Below, in pieces: positions 8,091 through 16,073 of a stretch of DNA of 24,163 bases. Made by a program: the position numbers and the translations under genes. Numbering within the stretch: the stretch's first letter is position 1; each line of letters begins with the position of its first letter. The notes beneath the pieces are model-generated. The model made no database searches. It was not told the DNA's origin and worked only from the letters and a program-made list of their open reading frames with translations. The DNA is from an uncultured Bacteroidota bacterium (GTDB taxonomy: Bacteria > Bacteroidota > Bacteroidia > Flavobacteriales > UA16): assembly GCA_902535565.1 (NCBI GenBank), contig CACAUH010000015.1, positions 1 through 24,163 of the forward strand. Direction: 5' to 3'.

Positions 8091-10912
8091 GCGGCTTTTG
8101 AATTGCGGTTAACCTTCATTCGCTTCCGTTGCCGAACAGCCATAAGGGCACCAGCCGTCATGATGAGACAGCCCAACCAGAGCAGGTTGATTTGGGGAAA
8201 TACGATGGCCTGCATCACGATGAAATCCCTGCGGATGGAGAGGTTCTCCCAAATGACTGTTTCGAATGTTGCCTCCGCCGGACGGAAACCATCGATTCGA
8301 AGCTTGACACCTCTGTCTTTCAAGGTCACCATGTCTGGAATGAGCAGGCTGTCCCTGACGATGTAGAGAGCTGTGAAATTGGTGTCAGGTCCATTTCCGG
8401 ACAGACGGAAGTGAGCGGCAACCGCGATGTCCTTGTCGAGAAGACCAAAGCTGGGCTTTTGCGGGCGGGTCACGGCAGAGATGGAGTCCAACGCCAGGAT
8501 GGACTTTCCGATGACCAAACTGTCCCTTCGCATCAGGTCGTGCTTGCGGCCATCCATCCAGCCTTCCTCGTCGGCCTCGGGGTCGGAGACGCGGCCCCAC
8601 TTAATGTGGGTATAAAGGTCCCGATTCCAGTATCGCTTGGTGTCGGGTTCTGGTGCATTGCCCATCTGCTCGTTGAGCTGAATTCGCGGATCGAGTGTGA
8701 AGGCGAAGGGGCCAGGTTTTCCCGCTGACCAGGGTTTGGCCTCCCTTTGCTGCCGTTCATTGGGAATGGGGAGAAAGGTCCAGTTTGATTCGAGATCCGA
8801 TGTGAAGTCGGGACTTGCCGTGTGGTCGGTGATACACTGAAACAGGAACCCATCCCTCGCCACCACTTCACCCTTTGCATAGGCTTCTGGAACCGTTTTG
8901 AAATAGTCCACAGCGAATTTGGCATGGATGCCCTCTTGGCGACGTTCCCTGTAGCAGACGTAATAGGGGCCCATCGCGATGGTGTCCCCTTGGAGAAGGA
9001 GAAGGTCTTCCTCGTTGGAAAGAGACTCATTCAGCATCGCCAAATCGCCAAATCGGTTGGCGCTGATGATGTCTTTTTTGGCTGTGGAGAGCACTGCGCC
9101 AAAAATGACAAGGGCAAAGCCTATGTGCGACAGGCTTGCGCCTGCGAAATTCCATTGTCCTTTGAGCACCTGAATCACATAGTCCGCATTGGCTGCGGCA
9201 GACCACAGGCAGGCAAAGAGAAGGGCAACGCGGGGAGCTTCCCAACTGGCGAAGTCATAAGTGAGCAGGAATACGCCGGTTAGCACTGCTGCCGTGATGA
9301 AGCTTCTGAGGAGCTTGATGAACAGCCCCTTCCCACTGTCCATTCGGTACCGCAGGAATTGGGTGAAGGCGGTGATGCTGATGAAAAGAAAGGCCAAGGG
9401 GACCTGAACTGCATGGTAGGTCGCATCAAAATCGGTGCCTGGCGCCAAATCGTGTGCTGCCAGCTTTCGGGCCAATGGCCAGCCGGTGGATTGAAAGATC
9501 CGATCGAAGAGCCCACTGAAGGGAGCCAGAAAGTGATTCAATACTGGTAGGCTCGTTTGAAAGGTGATGTGCACCGCTGAAGCGAACATCAGCATTCCCC
9601 CGACAAACATCCAGAATTCCCGAGTCCACAACGGACTCTCCTTGTCCGGTCGAGGAAGGTGGGTGAGGTGTCCCCGCAAGACGGCAGCCGTCATGAGGAT
9701 CAACATCAGAAGGATACAGATTGCAGGATGTCCGAACACGACACCCGCCACGAGCAAAATTTGAACCAGGGCAAACACGTTGCGCTCCCTTCCAGCGGGC
9801 AAAAACAAGACAGAAAAGAGAATGCAATTGCCGAGTAGGAAGGCGAGAAGCTGGGGGAGGATGCCGCTGTCCACAAAACTGTGGACTGATGTATCACCCA
9901 GGATGCCACTTTTGGTCAGAAATGTGGAGTAGACCACGAGTAAGAAAGAAAGCCCGACCATCAAGTAGGTGGCGGTGACTGCTGTGCCCGGTTTGTTTTG
10001 GTTGATGAGGAGAAGGTGGGCTCCTGCCACAAGGACGAGCCAGGGAACCAAAGAGCTGTTTTCCACGGGATCCCATGCCCAGAAACCGCCGAAGCTGAGT
10101 GCCTCATAGGCCCAAGCGCCGCCCATCAAGATTCCGGCCCCCAAGATGGCGACCCCGAAGAAGGCCCACGTGATGGCTTTGCGCATCCATGTTTTGTGGT
10201 CGCCGAGCCAGAGGCCCGCCACGGCCATCGCAAAAGGCATCAACGTGCTGGCAAAACCCAGAAACAATGTGGGGGGGTGGATGACCATCCAGTAGTTCTG
10301 TAAGAGGGGGTTGAGGCCTTGTCCGTCTGCGAATTGCGGAATAAGGGAGAGGTATTCCGAATTGAACGTCCAAGGCAAGCCTGCGTTTTGAGGGGCTTCA
10401 CGCAGGAGCAGAAAAGGGTCCAGTCCAAATTGAAAATCGCCGAAGTACAACCCTAACAGCATAGAGCTCAGTCCCGTGAGCACACCACCGTGAATGGCCA
10501 TCACAGGGGCTTCTAAGGGGCCGGGATTGCGTCGCAGAAAAAGCAGTGCGAGAATCAGCATCCAAGACATCCAAATGAGGAATCCGCCCTCTTGTCCACC
10601 CCAGAAACTCGACACCATAAAACCGAGTGGCATGGCGTCATTGAGGTGCTTCCAGATGTATTGGAACTCGTATCGGTGGCAGAAGATGAGGAGGTACAGC
10701 AGGGCACTGGCCCCGAAGATGCCCGCAGCGTGGATTCGGAAGGCCCAACGGCCCATCTTCATCCAGCGTTGTGTTGGCTGGCGAACGGCGAAGGCGTACC
10801 CTATGGTGGACACCAAGCCAGCTGCAAAGGCGACGGCCAGCAAAAGGCGGCCGAGTGACGCAGCCCAGGTCCATTCTCCGATGTAGGTGATGTCCACAGG
10901 GGTGGGGTTCAA
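8087..10912 (-). CDS. ccmF: cytochrome c haem lyase subunit CcmF/CcsA family
   Basis: An inner-membrane protein of the haem-handling family that transfers haem from CcmE to apocytochrome c. Signatures: WGGQEGGFLIW (104-114), periplasmic His212 in VIHPPTLF, the WWD haem-binding segment at about 267-290 (WAYEALSFGGFWAWDPVENS) and His344 in GDTSVHSF. Multiple helices cover residues 20-620, then a long extracytoplasmic region of about 280 residues precedes a last helix near 910-930. 941 residues is much longer than the ~650 of E. coli CcmF, and the excess is in that C-terminal extracytoplasmic domain. The start is a TTG at 10912 overlapping the ccmE stop as TTGA; a GTG at 10897 is the alternative. 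The stop overlaps the DUF2520 start. Confidence 0.93.
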   Translation of the reverse strand: MNPTPVDITYIGEWTWAASLGRLLLAVAFAAGLVSTIGYAFAVRQPTQRWMKMGRWAFRIHAAGIFGASALLYLLIFCHRYEFQYIWKHLNDAMPLGFMVSSFWGGQEGGFLIWMSWMLILALLFLRRNPGPLEAPVMAIHGGVLTGLSSMLLGLYFGDFQFGLDPFLLLREAPQNAGLPWTFNSEYLSLIPQFADGQGLNPLLQNYWMVIHPPTLFLGFASTLMPFAMAVAGLWLGDHKTWMRKAITWAFFGVAILGAGILMGGAWAYEALSFGGFWAWDPVENSSLVPWLVLVAGAHLLLINQNKPGTAVTATYLMVGLSFLLVVYSTFLTKSGILGDTSVHSFVDSGILPQLLAFLLGNCILFSVLFLPAGRERNVFALVQILLVAGVVFGHPAICILLMLILMTAAVLRGHLTHLPRPDKESPLWTREFWMFVGGMLMFASAVHITFQTSLPVLNHFLAPFSGLFDRIFQSTGWPLARKLAAHDLAPGTDFDATYHAVQVPLAFLFISITAFTQFLRYRMDSGKGLFIKLLRSFITAAVLTGVFLLTYDFASWEAPRVALLFACLWSAAANADYVIQVLKGQWNFAGASLSHIGFALVIFGAVLSTAKKDIISANRFGDLAMLNESLSNEEDLLLLQGDTIAMGPYYVCYRERRQEGIHAKFAVDYFKTVPEAYAKGEVVARDGFLFQCITDHTASPDFTSDLESNWTFLPIPNERQQREAKPWSAGKPGPFAFTLDPRIQLNEQMGNAPEPDTKRYWNRDLYTHIKWGRVSDPEADEEGWMDGRKHDLMRRDSLVIGKSILALDSISAVTRPQKPSFGLLDKDIAVAAHFRLSGNGPDTNFTALYIVRDSLLIPDMVTLKDRGVKLRIDGFRPAEATFETVIWENLSIRRDFIVMQAIVFPQINLLWLGCLIMTAGALMAVRQRKRMKVNRNSKAA

Positions 10913-11313
10913 GGGGAGTCTGTCGCGTCAGCCAAACTGTGCGACTGCTCGTTGTATTTGCTGGGGCATTTCATGAGCATCTCGCCGGCAACGAATTGTC
11001 CGTCGATGACGGTGCCATACAGGTCGATGGACTCACTTTGTTCCAGTCCTGTCGGTTTTGCCTTTTGGAGAATGACCTCTTGGACCTCTCCATTTTTGTC
11101 GCGCATGTGAAACCGGGTCTTGGCCACGGCCACTTCCGGATCGTAAATCACCGGGAAATCGGGGTCAAGTGTTCCAGACACTTTGAATTCTACTCCAGGT
11201 TCAGCAAAAGCCCTCGCGAAAACGACCGATTCACTGTTTGTTGTGAACACGCTGAGGAGGGCGCCCATAAGCACAGCCACCAAAAGAAGGACGACGATGT
11301 TGGCGCGACTCAT
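10909..11313 (-). CDS. ccmE: cytochrome c maturation haem chaperone CcmE (CxxxY type)
   Basis: CcmE is a membrane-anchored periplasmic OB-fold protein that covalently carries haem on its way to apocytochrome c. The 134 residues have an N-terminal anchor (residues 5-22, IVVLLLVAVLMGALLSVF), then the beta-barrel with VSGTLD and GTVIDGQFVAGEMLMKCPSKYN. The haem-attachment site normally reads HxxxY (AKHDENY); here it is Cys116-x3-Tyr120 (KCPSKYN). CxxxY CcmE proteins are known from Desulfovibrio and some archaea (System I*). The ATG is 4 bp after the ccmD stop and the TGA overlaps the TTG start of ccmF, so it is embedded in the ccm operon. Confidence 0.92.
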   Translation of the reverse strand: MSRANIVVLLLVAVLMGALLSVFTTNSESVVFARAFAEPGVEFKVSGTLDPDFPVIYDPEVAVAKTRFHMRDKNGEVQEVILQKAKPTGLEQSESIDLYGTVIDGQFVAGEMLMKCPSKYNEQSHSLADATDSP

Positions 11314-11317
11314 GGCC

Positions 11318-11503
11318 TTAGGATGTGGTTTCGTTATGCTCGTTTTCCAACTGGGTTAAACGCCGGTCCATGCGCCACATTGAAAAGGCAATACCGGCCA
11401 AGATGATGAGCGAAACACCCGTCACCACGTGAGCCTTGCCACTACCAAAAAAGAAACCTTCGAGGTTGTTCAAGAACAGAATGTGATTCATGAGTGGGTT
11501 CAT
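11318..11503 (-). CDS. ccmD: small one-helix CcmD-like protein
   Basis: A 61-residue protein with a single membrane helix at about 25-43 (VVTGVSLIILAGIAFSMW), then RMDRRLTQLENEHNE on the cytoplasmic side. CcmD stabilises the CcmC-CcmE-haem complex in System I; it is recognised mainly by size, topology and position between ccmC and ccmE, all fulfilled here. The ATG at 11503 is chosen because it overlaps the ccmC stop by ATGA; the upstream in-frame start would overlap ccmC by more than 60 bp. The stop is 4 bp before ccmE. Confidence 0.8.
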   Translation of the reverse strand: MNPLMNHILFLNNLEGFFFGSGKAHVVTGVSLIILAGIAFSMWRMDRRLTQLENEHNETTS

Positions 11504-12540
11504 TGGGTCAACAAATGGTATTCCAGACGGTTCATGCGCAGGCGTAAGGTGTACATCCAGTAGCACAAGGCCCCCCAGCCAATCACGGCAGGGTAGAAGA
11601 CGGCGCGAAGGCTGTTGTCTAGGTCATAGCTGTTGAAGCCTGGATTTCCGTCTTTTCCCGGGTGCAGGCTTTCGGTATATCGTGGCAAAACCATCAAGAG
11701 GATGACCAGCATGACAAAGGCGAACACATTGTAAACAGCGGTGATTCGCCCCACGCGCTCATCCTCACCCATTGCAGCCCGGAGGAGCAAATAGCCGGTG
11801 TACAACAACACGGTGACGAGGGCTCCGTTGAGCTGGGGGTCAGACACCCACCAAGCGCCCCAGGTCCAGCGCGCCCAAAGTGAGCCTGTGGCCAGTCCGA
11901 GGATGCCAAAGACAAGCCCGGTGCGGACGGCGGCTTCAGCGCGGTGGTCCCAATCGACTATGTCTGTTCGCAATTGCATTAGCGAGGCGACAAACCCGAT
12001 GCCCATGACAAAGAACATGGCGAACCACATGGGGACATGCCAAAGCAGATTGCGAATGCTCTCAATGATGTTGGGCTGGTAGGGGAAGCTAAAACCGAGG
12101 TTTGGGTTGACTTCAGTAGGAGGTGTGGCAGCGAATGCCTGCGGAACCGGTCCAGTGCCCGCGCCTTCTACAAAGAAGGCATTGCCTAAAAACAGCGTGC
12201 CTGACGATGGCGTGAACAGGAAGGCGTCCAGCGCGGGAGAAGGCAACAGATCCGGGATAACGACACTGGCTTTCACGCTGTGGGGAGAGATGCGCGTGAG
12301 GTTTGTGGCGATGAGATCTTGGTCGGACTTTAGGATGAGTTGATGTCCCTCAGTAGGGGCGTTTTCTTCCGCAAAGGGCTGACCCACAGCCTTCAGTTCA
12401 AGGTCCGCAAGTCCAGGCATGAGGCGATTGGGATTGGCCTCGACAAGTCCGGGTTGCAGAGGGGTGCTGAAGCCCCGAACGATCACGTAAGCCAGGAGAA
12501 GAACCCCTCCCATTTTCCATGGCGTACTCCAATAGCTCAT
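11500..12540 (-). CDS. ccmC: haem-handling protein CcmC/CcsA with periplasmic insert
   Basis: CcmC loads haem onto CcmE. The core at residues 155-346 is standard: NLLWHVPMWFAMFF with His168, the WWD motif WARWTWGAWWVSDPQL (222-237), ESLHP with His293, and six membrane helices. Unusually, residues 25-150 between the first helix (MSYWSTPWKMGGVLLLAYVI) and the core form an extra extracytoplasmic region with a beta-sandwich look (IPT/TIG-like pattern ANPNRLMPGLADLELKAVGQ), against about 30 residues in simple Bacteroidota CcmC. At 346 residues it is longer than the ~240 of E. coli. The ATG at 12540 overlaps the ccmB stop as ATGA; a longer in-frame extension upstream is only the shadow of ccmB. Confidence 0.9.
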   Translation of the reverse strand: MSYWSTPWKMGGVLLLAYVIVRGFSTPLQPGLVEANPNRLMPGLADLELKAVGQPFAEENAPTEGHQLILKSDQDLIATNLTRISPHSVKASVVIPDLLPSPALDAFLFTPSSGTLFLGNAFFVEGAGTGPVPQAFAATPPTEVNPNLGFSFPYQPNIIESIRNLLWHVPMWFAMFFVMGIGFVASLMQLRTDIVDWDHRAEAAVRTGLVFGILGLATGSLWARWTWGAWWVSDPQLNGALVTVLLYTGYLLLRAAMGEDERVGRITAVYNVFAFVMLVILLMVLPRYTESLHPGKDGNPGFNSYDLDNSLRAVFYPAVIGWGALCYWMYTLRLRMNRLEYHLLTQ

Positions 12541-13226
12541 GCCCGCCAAATGTAGGGGAAGAGGATGCAGGCCATGATGCTGGTTCCCGCACACAACGTT
12601 GTCAGGAATAAGGGGGCCTCCGCGATTAAAGACCAAGGCGTGCCTTGCAGTGCGCCGACAGTAAGTCGGGTGGCCAAGATTAATTGGGGAATCAGAAGTG
12701 GCAGCCCGAGGATGGCACCGAGTGCGCTGCCCCCAGCTTTGACTTGAGAAGCGACGGCGGTGACGAAGACCAAGGTCGTGGTCATGGACAGTCCACCCAA
12801 CCAAGCAGCAAGGACAACAATGCCGATTTGGGCCGTGTCTCCTGTGGGCCACCCCAAGAAAAGAACGAAGCCAAACAAGACGACAGCGCTCAGTCCTGTG
12901 GTGGTGAAAATGGCGTGTGCGAGTTTGCCCAGCATCAAGCCCAACGGGTCGACAGTCCATTGCAGGTAGCGTCTCGCATTGGATCGCTCTCTGTCAAAAA
13001 GACGTCCCACTGCTGTGAATCCGCTAAACAAATACACCATCCACAGCATGGCAGACCAAGCATCTGCAGAGACACCTTGTCTTGAGGCTTGGAAGGCGAT
13101 GTAGACAGAGGACAGGGCGAACAGGCCCACAGAGGCAATCTGGTGGCCTTGTCGCCATTCCAGTCGCCACTCCAATGACGCAATGGTCTTGGCAGTCTGC
13201 ATCGTGCTCTGGAATCCGCTGTGCAT
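12537..13226 (-). CDS. ccmB: haem exporter permease CcmB
   Basis: A membrane subunit of the CcmAB(CD) ABC complex that releases holo-CcmE from CcmC. The 229 residues contain six hydrophobic segments, the family segment YLFSGFTAVGRLFDRERSNARRYLQ in the first cytoplasmic loop region, DPLGLMLGKL, and SALGAILGLPLLIPQLI. The start is set at the ATG 13226, which overlaps the exonuclease TGA by one base (TGATG); a TTG one codon upstream is less likely, and MQTAKTI nine residues in is another possibility. The ATPase partner CcmA is not in the window. The stop overlaps ccmC by 4 bp. Confidence 0.92.
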   Translation of the reverse strand: MHSGFQSTMQTAKTIASLEWRLEWRQGHQIASVGLFALSSVYIAFQASRQGVSADAWSAMLWMVYLFSGFTAVGRLFDRERSNARRYLQWTVDPLGLMLGKLAHAIFTTTGLSAVVLFGFVLFLGWPTGDTAQIGIVVLAAWLGGLSMTTTLVFVTAVASQVKAGGSALGAILGLPLLIPQLILATRLTVGALQGTPWSLIAEAPLFLTTLCAGTSIMACILFPYIWRA

Positions 13227-13783
13227 CAATTCAATTGAAGGCTCGGGATTTGAGAGGCAACCTTACAGAAGAGTTCCGCCATGTTCCGGGCATCGTCAAT
13301 GGCCCGATGTTCCGTACCGGACCATTGTATGTTTTCCTCTTCTAAGGCGTTTTTCAGTCCAATCTGGTTCTTGGACTGCTTCCATTTTCCGTAGTGCTTT
13401 TGGAAGCAGATATGGGCTTCGAGCCAATCGAGCCCGATGTTGTGCAGCACAGCATCAGTGTGGAGCTGACGCTTGTCGAATTCTCCCCAACTCAATGGAA
13501 TCACGTCGTGTGTTCCCACGCCCATCCAATCCTCGTATTCTTCGATGACCTCGTCAAACTGCGGTGCCCGGTCTACATCGGATTGGCGAATGGAGGTGAG
13601 AGAGGTACAGAATTTACTGATGATTGGGTGCACCATGGGGCGAACGAAGGCGCAGAATTCGGATGTGATTTCGAGACGCTCATTGACCTTCACTGCGCCC
13701 ACTTCTATAATCTCCACCCGTTTGGGCCGAGTCGTGCGCCAGCACGTTGCCTCGAGGTCGTACAGGATGAACGCCTTTTCCAT
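13226..13783 (-). CDS. DEDDh 3'-5' exonuclease
   Basis: A 185-residue exonuclease of the RNase T/DnaQ superfamily. Exo I is YDLEATCW (Asp9, Glu11), which is the ERI-1-like form (DLEATCW) rather than the DnaQ form; Exo II lies in SWGEFDKRQL; Exo III is EHRAIDDARN (His-x4-Asp). It covers a single catalytic domain without extra domains. The ERI-1-like motif suggests a role in RNA 3' trimming, but DNA substrates are possible (inference). The ATG at 13783 was chosen because the conserved domain begins at residue 5 (FILYDLEAT); the upstream in-frame extension has no support. The stop overlaps ccmB by one base, so it leads the coupled ccm unit. Confidence 0.88.
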   Translation of the reverse strand: MEKAFILYDLEATCWRTTRPKRVEIIEVGAVKVNERLEITSEFCAFVRPMVHPIISKFCTSLTSIRQSDVDRAPQFDEVIEEYEDWMGVGTHDVIPLSWGEFDKRQLHTDAVLHNIGLDWLEAHICFQKHYGKWKQSKNQIGLKNALEEENIQWSGTEHRAIDDARNMAELFCKVASQIPSLQLN

Positions 13784-13836
13784 GCTTGGTAAAGATACGG
13801 AGTGGAGAGACCGCTGCGCTTTGGGGGGTGTGGGTG

Positions 13837-14463
13837 TCAATCCAGTGTCGAGACCCCAACCGTGTCGGGGGGTTGGGCCCGAACCAGGCCATGGGCGTGC
13901 AGGATGTGTTCTATGGCTGCATCCTCGCCTGCGGGGTCGTACTCACTCTTGAGGTCGTGGCCAAAGAGTTTGGCCAAGCCCTGCCACATGAAGGCGCTGA
14001 ATCGGCCTTTCAGTTCCCTGATGACACCGAAGGTGGTGCGCTGGGCTTCCCGGTCAATGAGCCGAATGAGCAGAATGCCCTCTCGCATGGTTAATCGCCT
14101 CAAGTCCCCCTCGAATTGGGCCTTGAGTTCTTTTTCCTTGCGGTCGATGAGGTCGCGCAGTTCCCGCTTGGACTTGATGTGGGCCATCTCTGTTTCGAGA
14201 CTGTCCATGGTTTGCCCGGCAAATGCGGCATACGGCCACACCTTCAGAACGCGCTTTTCTAGGCGGCGGTATCGCTTGGATCCGGGTTGACAGCGGTGGT
14301 GGGCAGGGACAGTTGGACCGGGTGCCACTTCGGCCACACCCAAATGAACGAGGGGAGGAAGGCTGTCTGGGATGGCCATTTGTCCGGCCAGACGAACCCA
14401 AACCAAAAGCAAGCCGAGAAGGGCGGCGATTTGGATATGGAGAGATGGGGTCGTCCTCTTCAT
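13837..14463 (-). CDS. DUF4294 protein, exported
   Basis: A 208-residue protein with an N-terminal hydrophobic helix (HIQIAALLGLLLVWVRLAG), probably a signal peptide or anchor. The C-terminal half has the DUF4294 hallmark segments LRRLTMREGILLIRLIDREA, LKGRFSAFMWQGLAKLFG and HDLKSEYDPAGEDAAIEHI. The family is Bacteroidota-restricted, and I know of no assigned function. The middle region (KSKRELRDLIDRKEKELKAQFEGDL) is charged and probably coiled-coil. It sits 49 bp downstream of accC and 53 bp upstream of the exonuclease, in the same direction. No catalytic motif is visible. Confidence 0.88.
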   Translation of the reverse strand: MKRTTPSLHIQIAALLGLLLVWVRLAGQMAIPDSLPPLVHLGVAEVAPGPTVPAHHRCQPGSKRYRRLEKRVLKVWPYAAFAGQTMDSLETEMAHIKSKRELRDLIDRKEKELKAQFEGDLRRLTMREGILLIRLIDREAQRTTFGVIRELKGRFSAFMWQGLAKLFGHDLKSEYDPAGEDAAIEHILHAHGLVRAQPPDTVGVSTLD

Positions 14464-14512
14464 TGCGGGATTGGAACGAAATCCACGCGGAAAAGTTGCC
14501 CTGTATAGGGGC

Positions 14513-16036
14513 TCAGTCTGCGAATCGGTGTTTCCAAGTGGAGGCCTGAAGGTCTTGTGTCAGTGATGCCCCGTTTCCTGTGTTGGGGACTTGGTTCTCG
14601 AGGGCCGCGGCGACAGCTTTCCATTCAGCGGCGCTTTTTCGCTGGGCGAGGTAGGATTCAAATTGATTGGTGTCGAAATGAGCACCGACAAAGCCGGTGT
14701 CAAATTGGCCCGACGTGAACGCATCGTGGTCCAATACGTAGCGTCCAAATTCAAGTGTGGTTTCCAAGCCTTGAATCAAGTATTCGTCAATGGCGCGACG
14801 CAATCGCTCCATGGCTTGTGAGCGGTCCATGCCATGGGCGCAGAGCTTGGAGATCATCGGGTCGTAATGAATCGAGATGGCATCTCCTTCTTCTACGCCC
14901 GCGTCGACCCGGATGCCAGGACCTTCGGGGATGACATGGGTGGTGAGGGTGCCGGTTGAGGGCAGGAAGCCGGAAGGCACATCTTCGGCATACACCCGGA
15001 GTTCGATGGCATGCCCATGGATGCGCAATTGCGACTGGGACAGGCGAAGTTTTTCACCACGTGCGATGCGGACTTGCTCTTCGACGAGGTCCACCCCGGT
15101 AATCATTTCGGTGACTGGATGTTCCACTTGGAGCCGGGTGTTCATCTCGAGAAAGTAAAAGTTGCGGTTTGAATCAACTAGAAATTCCACCGTTCCGGCC
15201 CCCACATATCCGCACGCTTTGGCGCAGTCCAGTGCACATTGTCCCATCTTTGAGCGCAGGTCATCGTCGAGAAGCGCACTCGGCGCCTCTTCCACCACCT
15301 TTTGATGTCGCCTTTGGATGCTGCATTCTCGTTCGAAGAGATGGACACCGTTTCCATGGGTGTCACATAGGACTTGGATTTCGATGTGTCTGGGCTCCGT
15401 CACAAACTTTTCGAGGAACACGGCGCCGTTGCCAAATGCGCTTTGGGCCTCGCTCATCGCCCTTTGGGTTTCATCACGCAGACGCTCACGGTCGTGCACG
15501 ACGCGCATTCCCTTGCCGCCGCCGCCCGCACTTGCTTTGACCATCACGGGAAAGCCAATATGCTCGGCGAGACGCTCCACTTCGTCGAGGTCGCTGACTT
15601 CTCCATCCGAACCGGGCACAAGTGGGACATTTTGGGATGCAACGGCCTCCTTAGCGGACAGTTTGTCGCCCATCATCTGGATGCTGTGGGGGTGGGGCCC
15701 AATGAAGGTGAGTCCTTCTCGTTCAACAGCTTCAGCGAAATCAGCATTTTCACTCAGGAAGCCATATCCAGGATGGATGGCATCGGCGCCGGTCTTTTTT
15801 GCGGCTTCCAGAATTCGCTCTGGAAGAAGGTAGCTTTCCGATGCTGTTGCGGGTCCGATGTGCACGGCTTCATCGGCGTATCGCGCAAAGGGCATGGCGG
15901 TATCAACGTCAGAATGAACAGCGACGCTGGAGATGCCCATGGAGCGCAGCGTGCGCATCACTCGGAGTGCGATTTCGCCTCGGTTGGCGACCAGGACCTT
16001 GGTGATGGGGCGAGGAGGGGCCGGTTCTTGGCTCAT
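14513..16036 (-). CDS. accC: biotin carboxylase subunit of acyl-CoA carboxylase
   Basis: This ATP-dependent enzyme carboxylates biotin on a biotin carrier protein, the first half-reaction of acetyl- or propionyl-CoA carboxylase. The start at 16036 (MSQEPAPPRPITKVLVANRGEIALRV) puts the conserved N-terminus about 12 residues in. Domains in order: biotin carboxylase N-domain (ANRGEIALRVMRTLR), ATP-grasp with the Gly-rich loop ASAGGGGKGM, the catalytic ERECSIQRRHQKVVEEAPS and EMNTRLQVEHPVTEMITGVD, and the C-domain ELRVYAEDVPSGFLPSTG. At 507 residues it is about 55 longer than E. coli AccC; the extra tail is typical of acyl-CoA carboxylase alpha chains without a fused biotin domain. The biotin carrier and carboxyltransferase genes are not here. 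It lies 37 bp downstream of the SDR gene. Confidence 0.93.
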   Translation of the reverse strand: MSQEPAPPRPITKVLVANRGEIALRVMRTLRSMGISSVAVHSDVDTAMPFARYADEAVHIGPATASESYLLPERILEAAKKTGADAIHPGYGFLSENADFAEAVEREGLTFIGPHPHSIQMMGDKLSAKEAVASQNVPLVPGSDGEVSDLDEVERLAEHIGFPVMVKASAGGGGKGMRVVHDRERLRDETQRAMSEAQSAFGNGAVFLEKFVTEPRHIEIQVLCDTHGNGVHLFERECSIQRRHQKVVEEAPSALLDDDLRSKMGQCALDCAKACGYVGAGTVEFLVDSNRNFYFLEMNTRLQVEHPVTEMITGVDLVEEQVRIARGEKLRLSQSQLRIHGHAIELRVYAEDVPSGFLPSTGTLTTHVIPEGPGIRVDAGVEEGDAISIHYDPMISKLCAHGMDRSQAMERLRRAIDEYLIQGLETTLEFGRYVLDHDAFTSGQFDTGFVGAHFDTNQFESYLAQRKSAAEWKAVAAALENQVPNTGNGASLTQDLQASTWKHRFAD

Positions 16037-16073
16037 GTTGCCAAAGTTGGGGCAAGGTGGGCGGACTCCCGAA

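Noticed and set aside
12541..12960. in-frame upstream extension of ccmC by 140 codons
   Set aside because: It is the shadow of ccmB in another frame (Arg/His-rich nonsense composition); the ATG overlapping the ccmB stop is the natural start.
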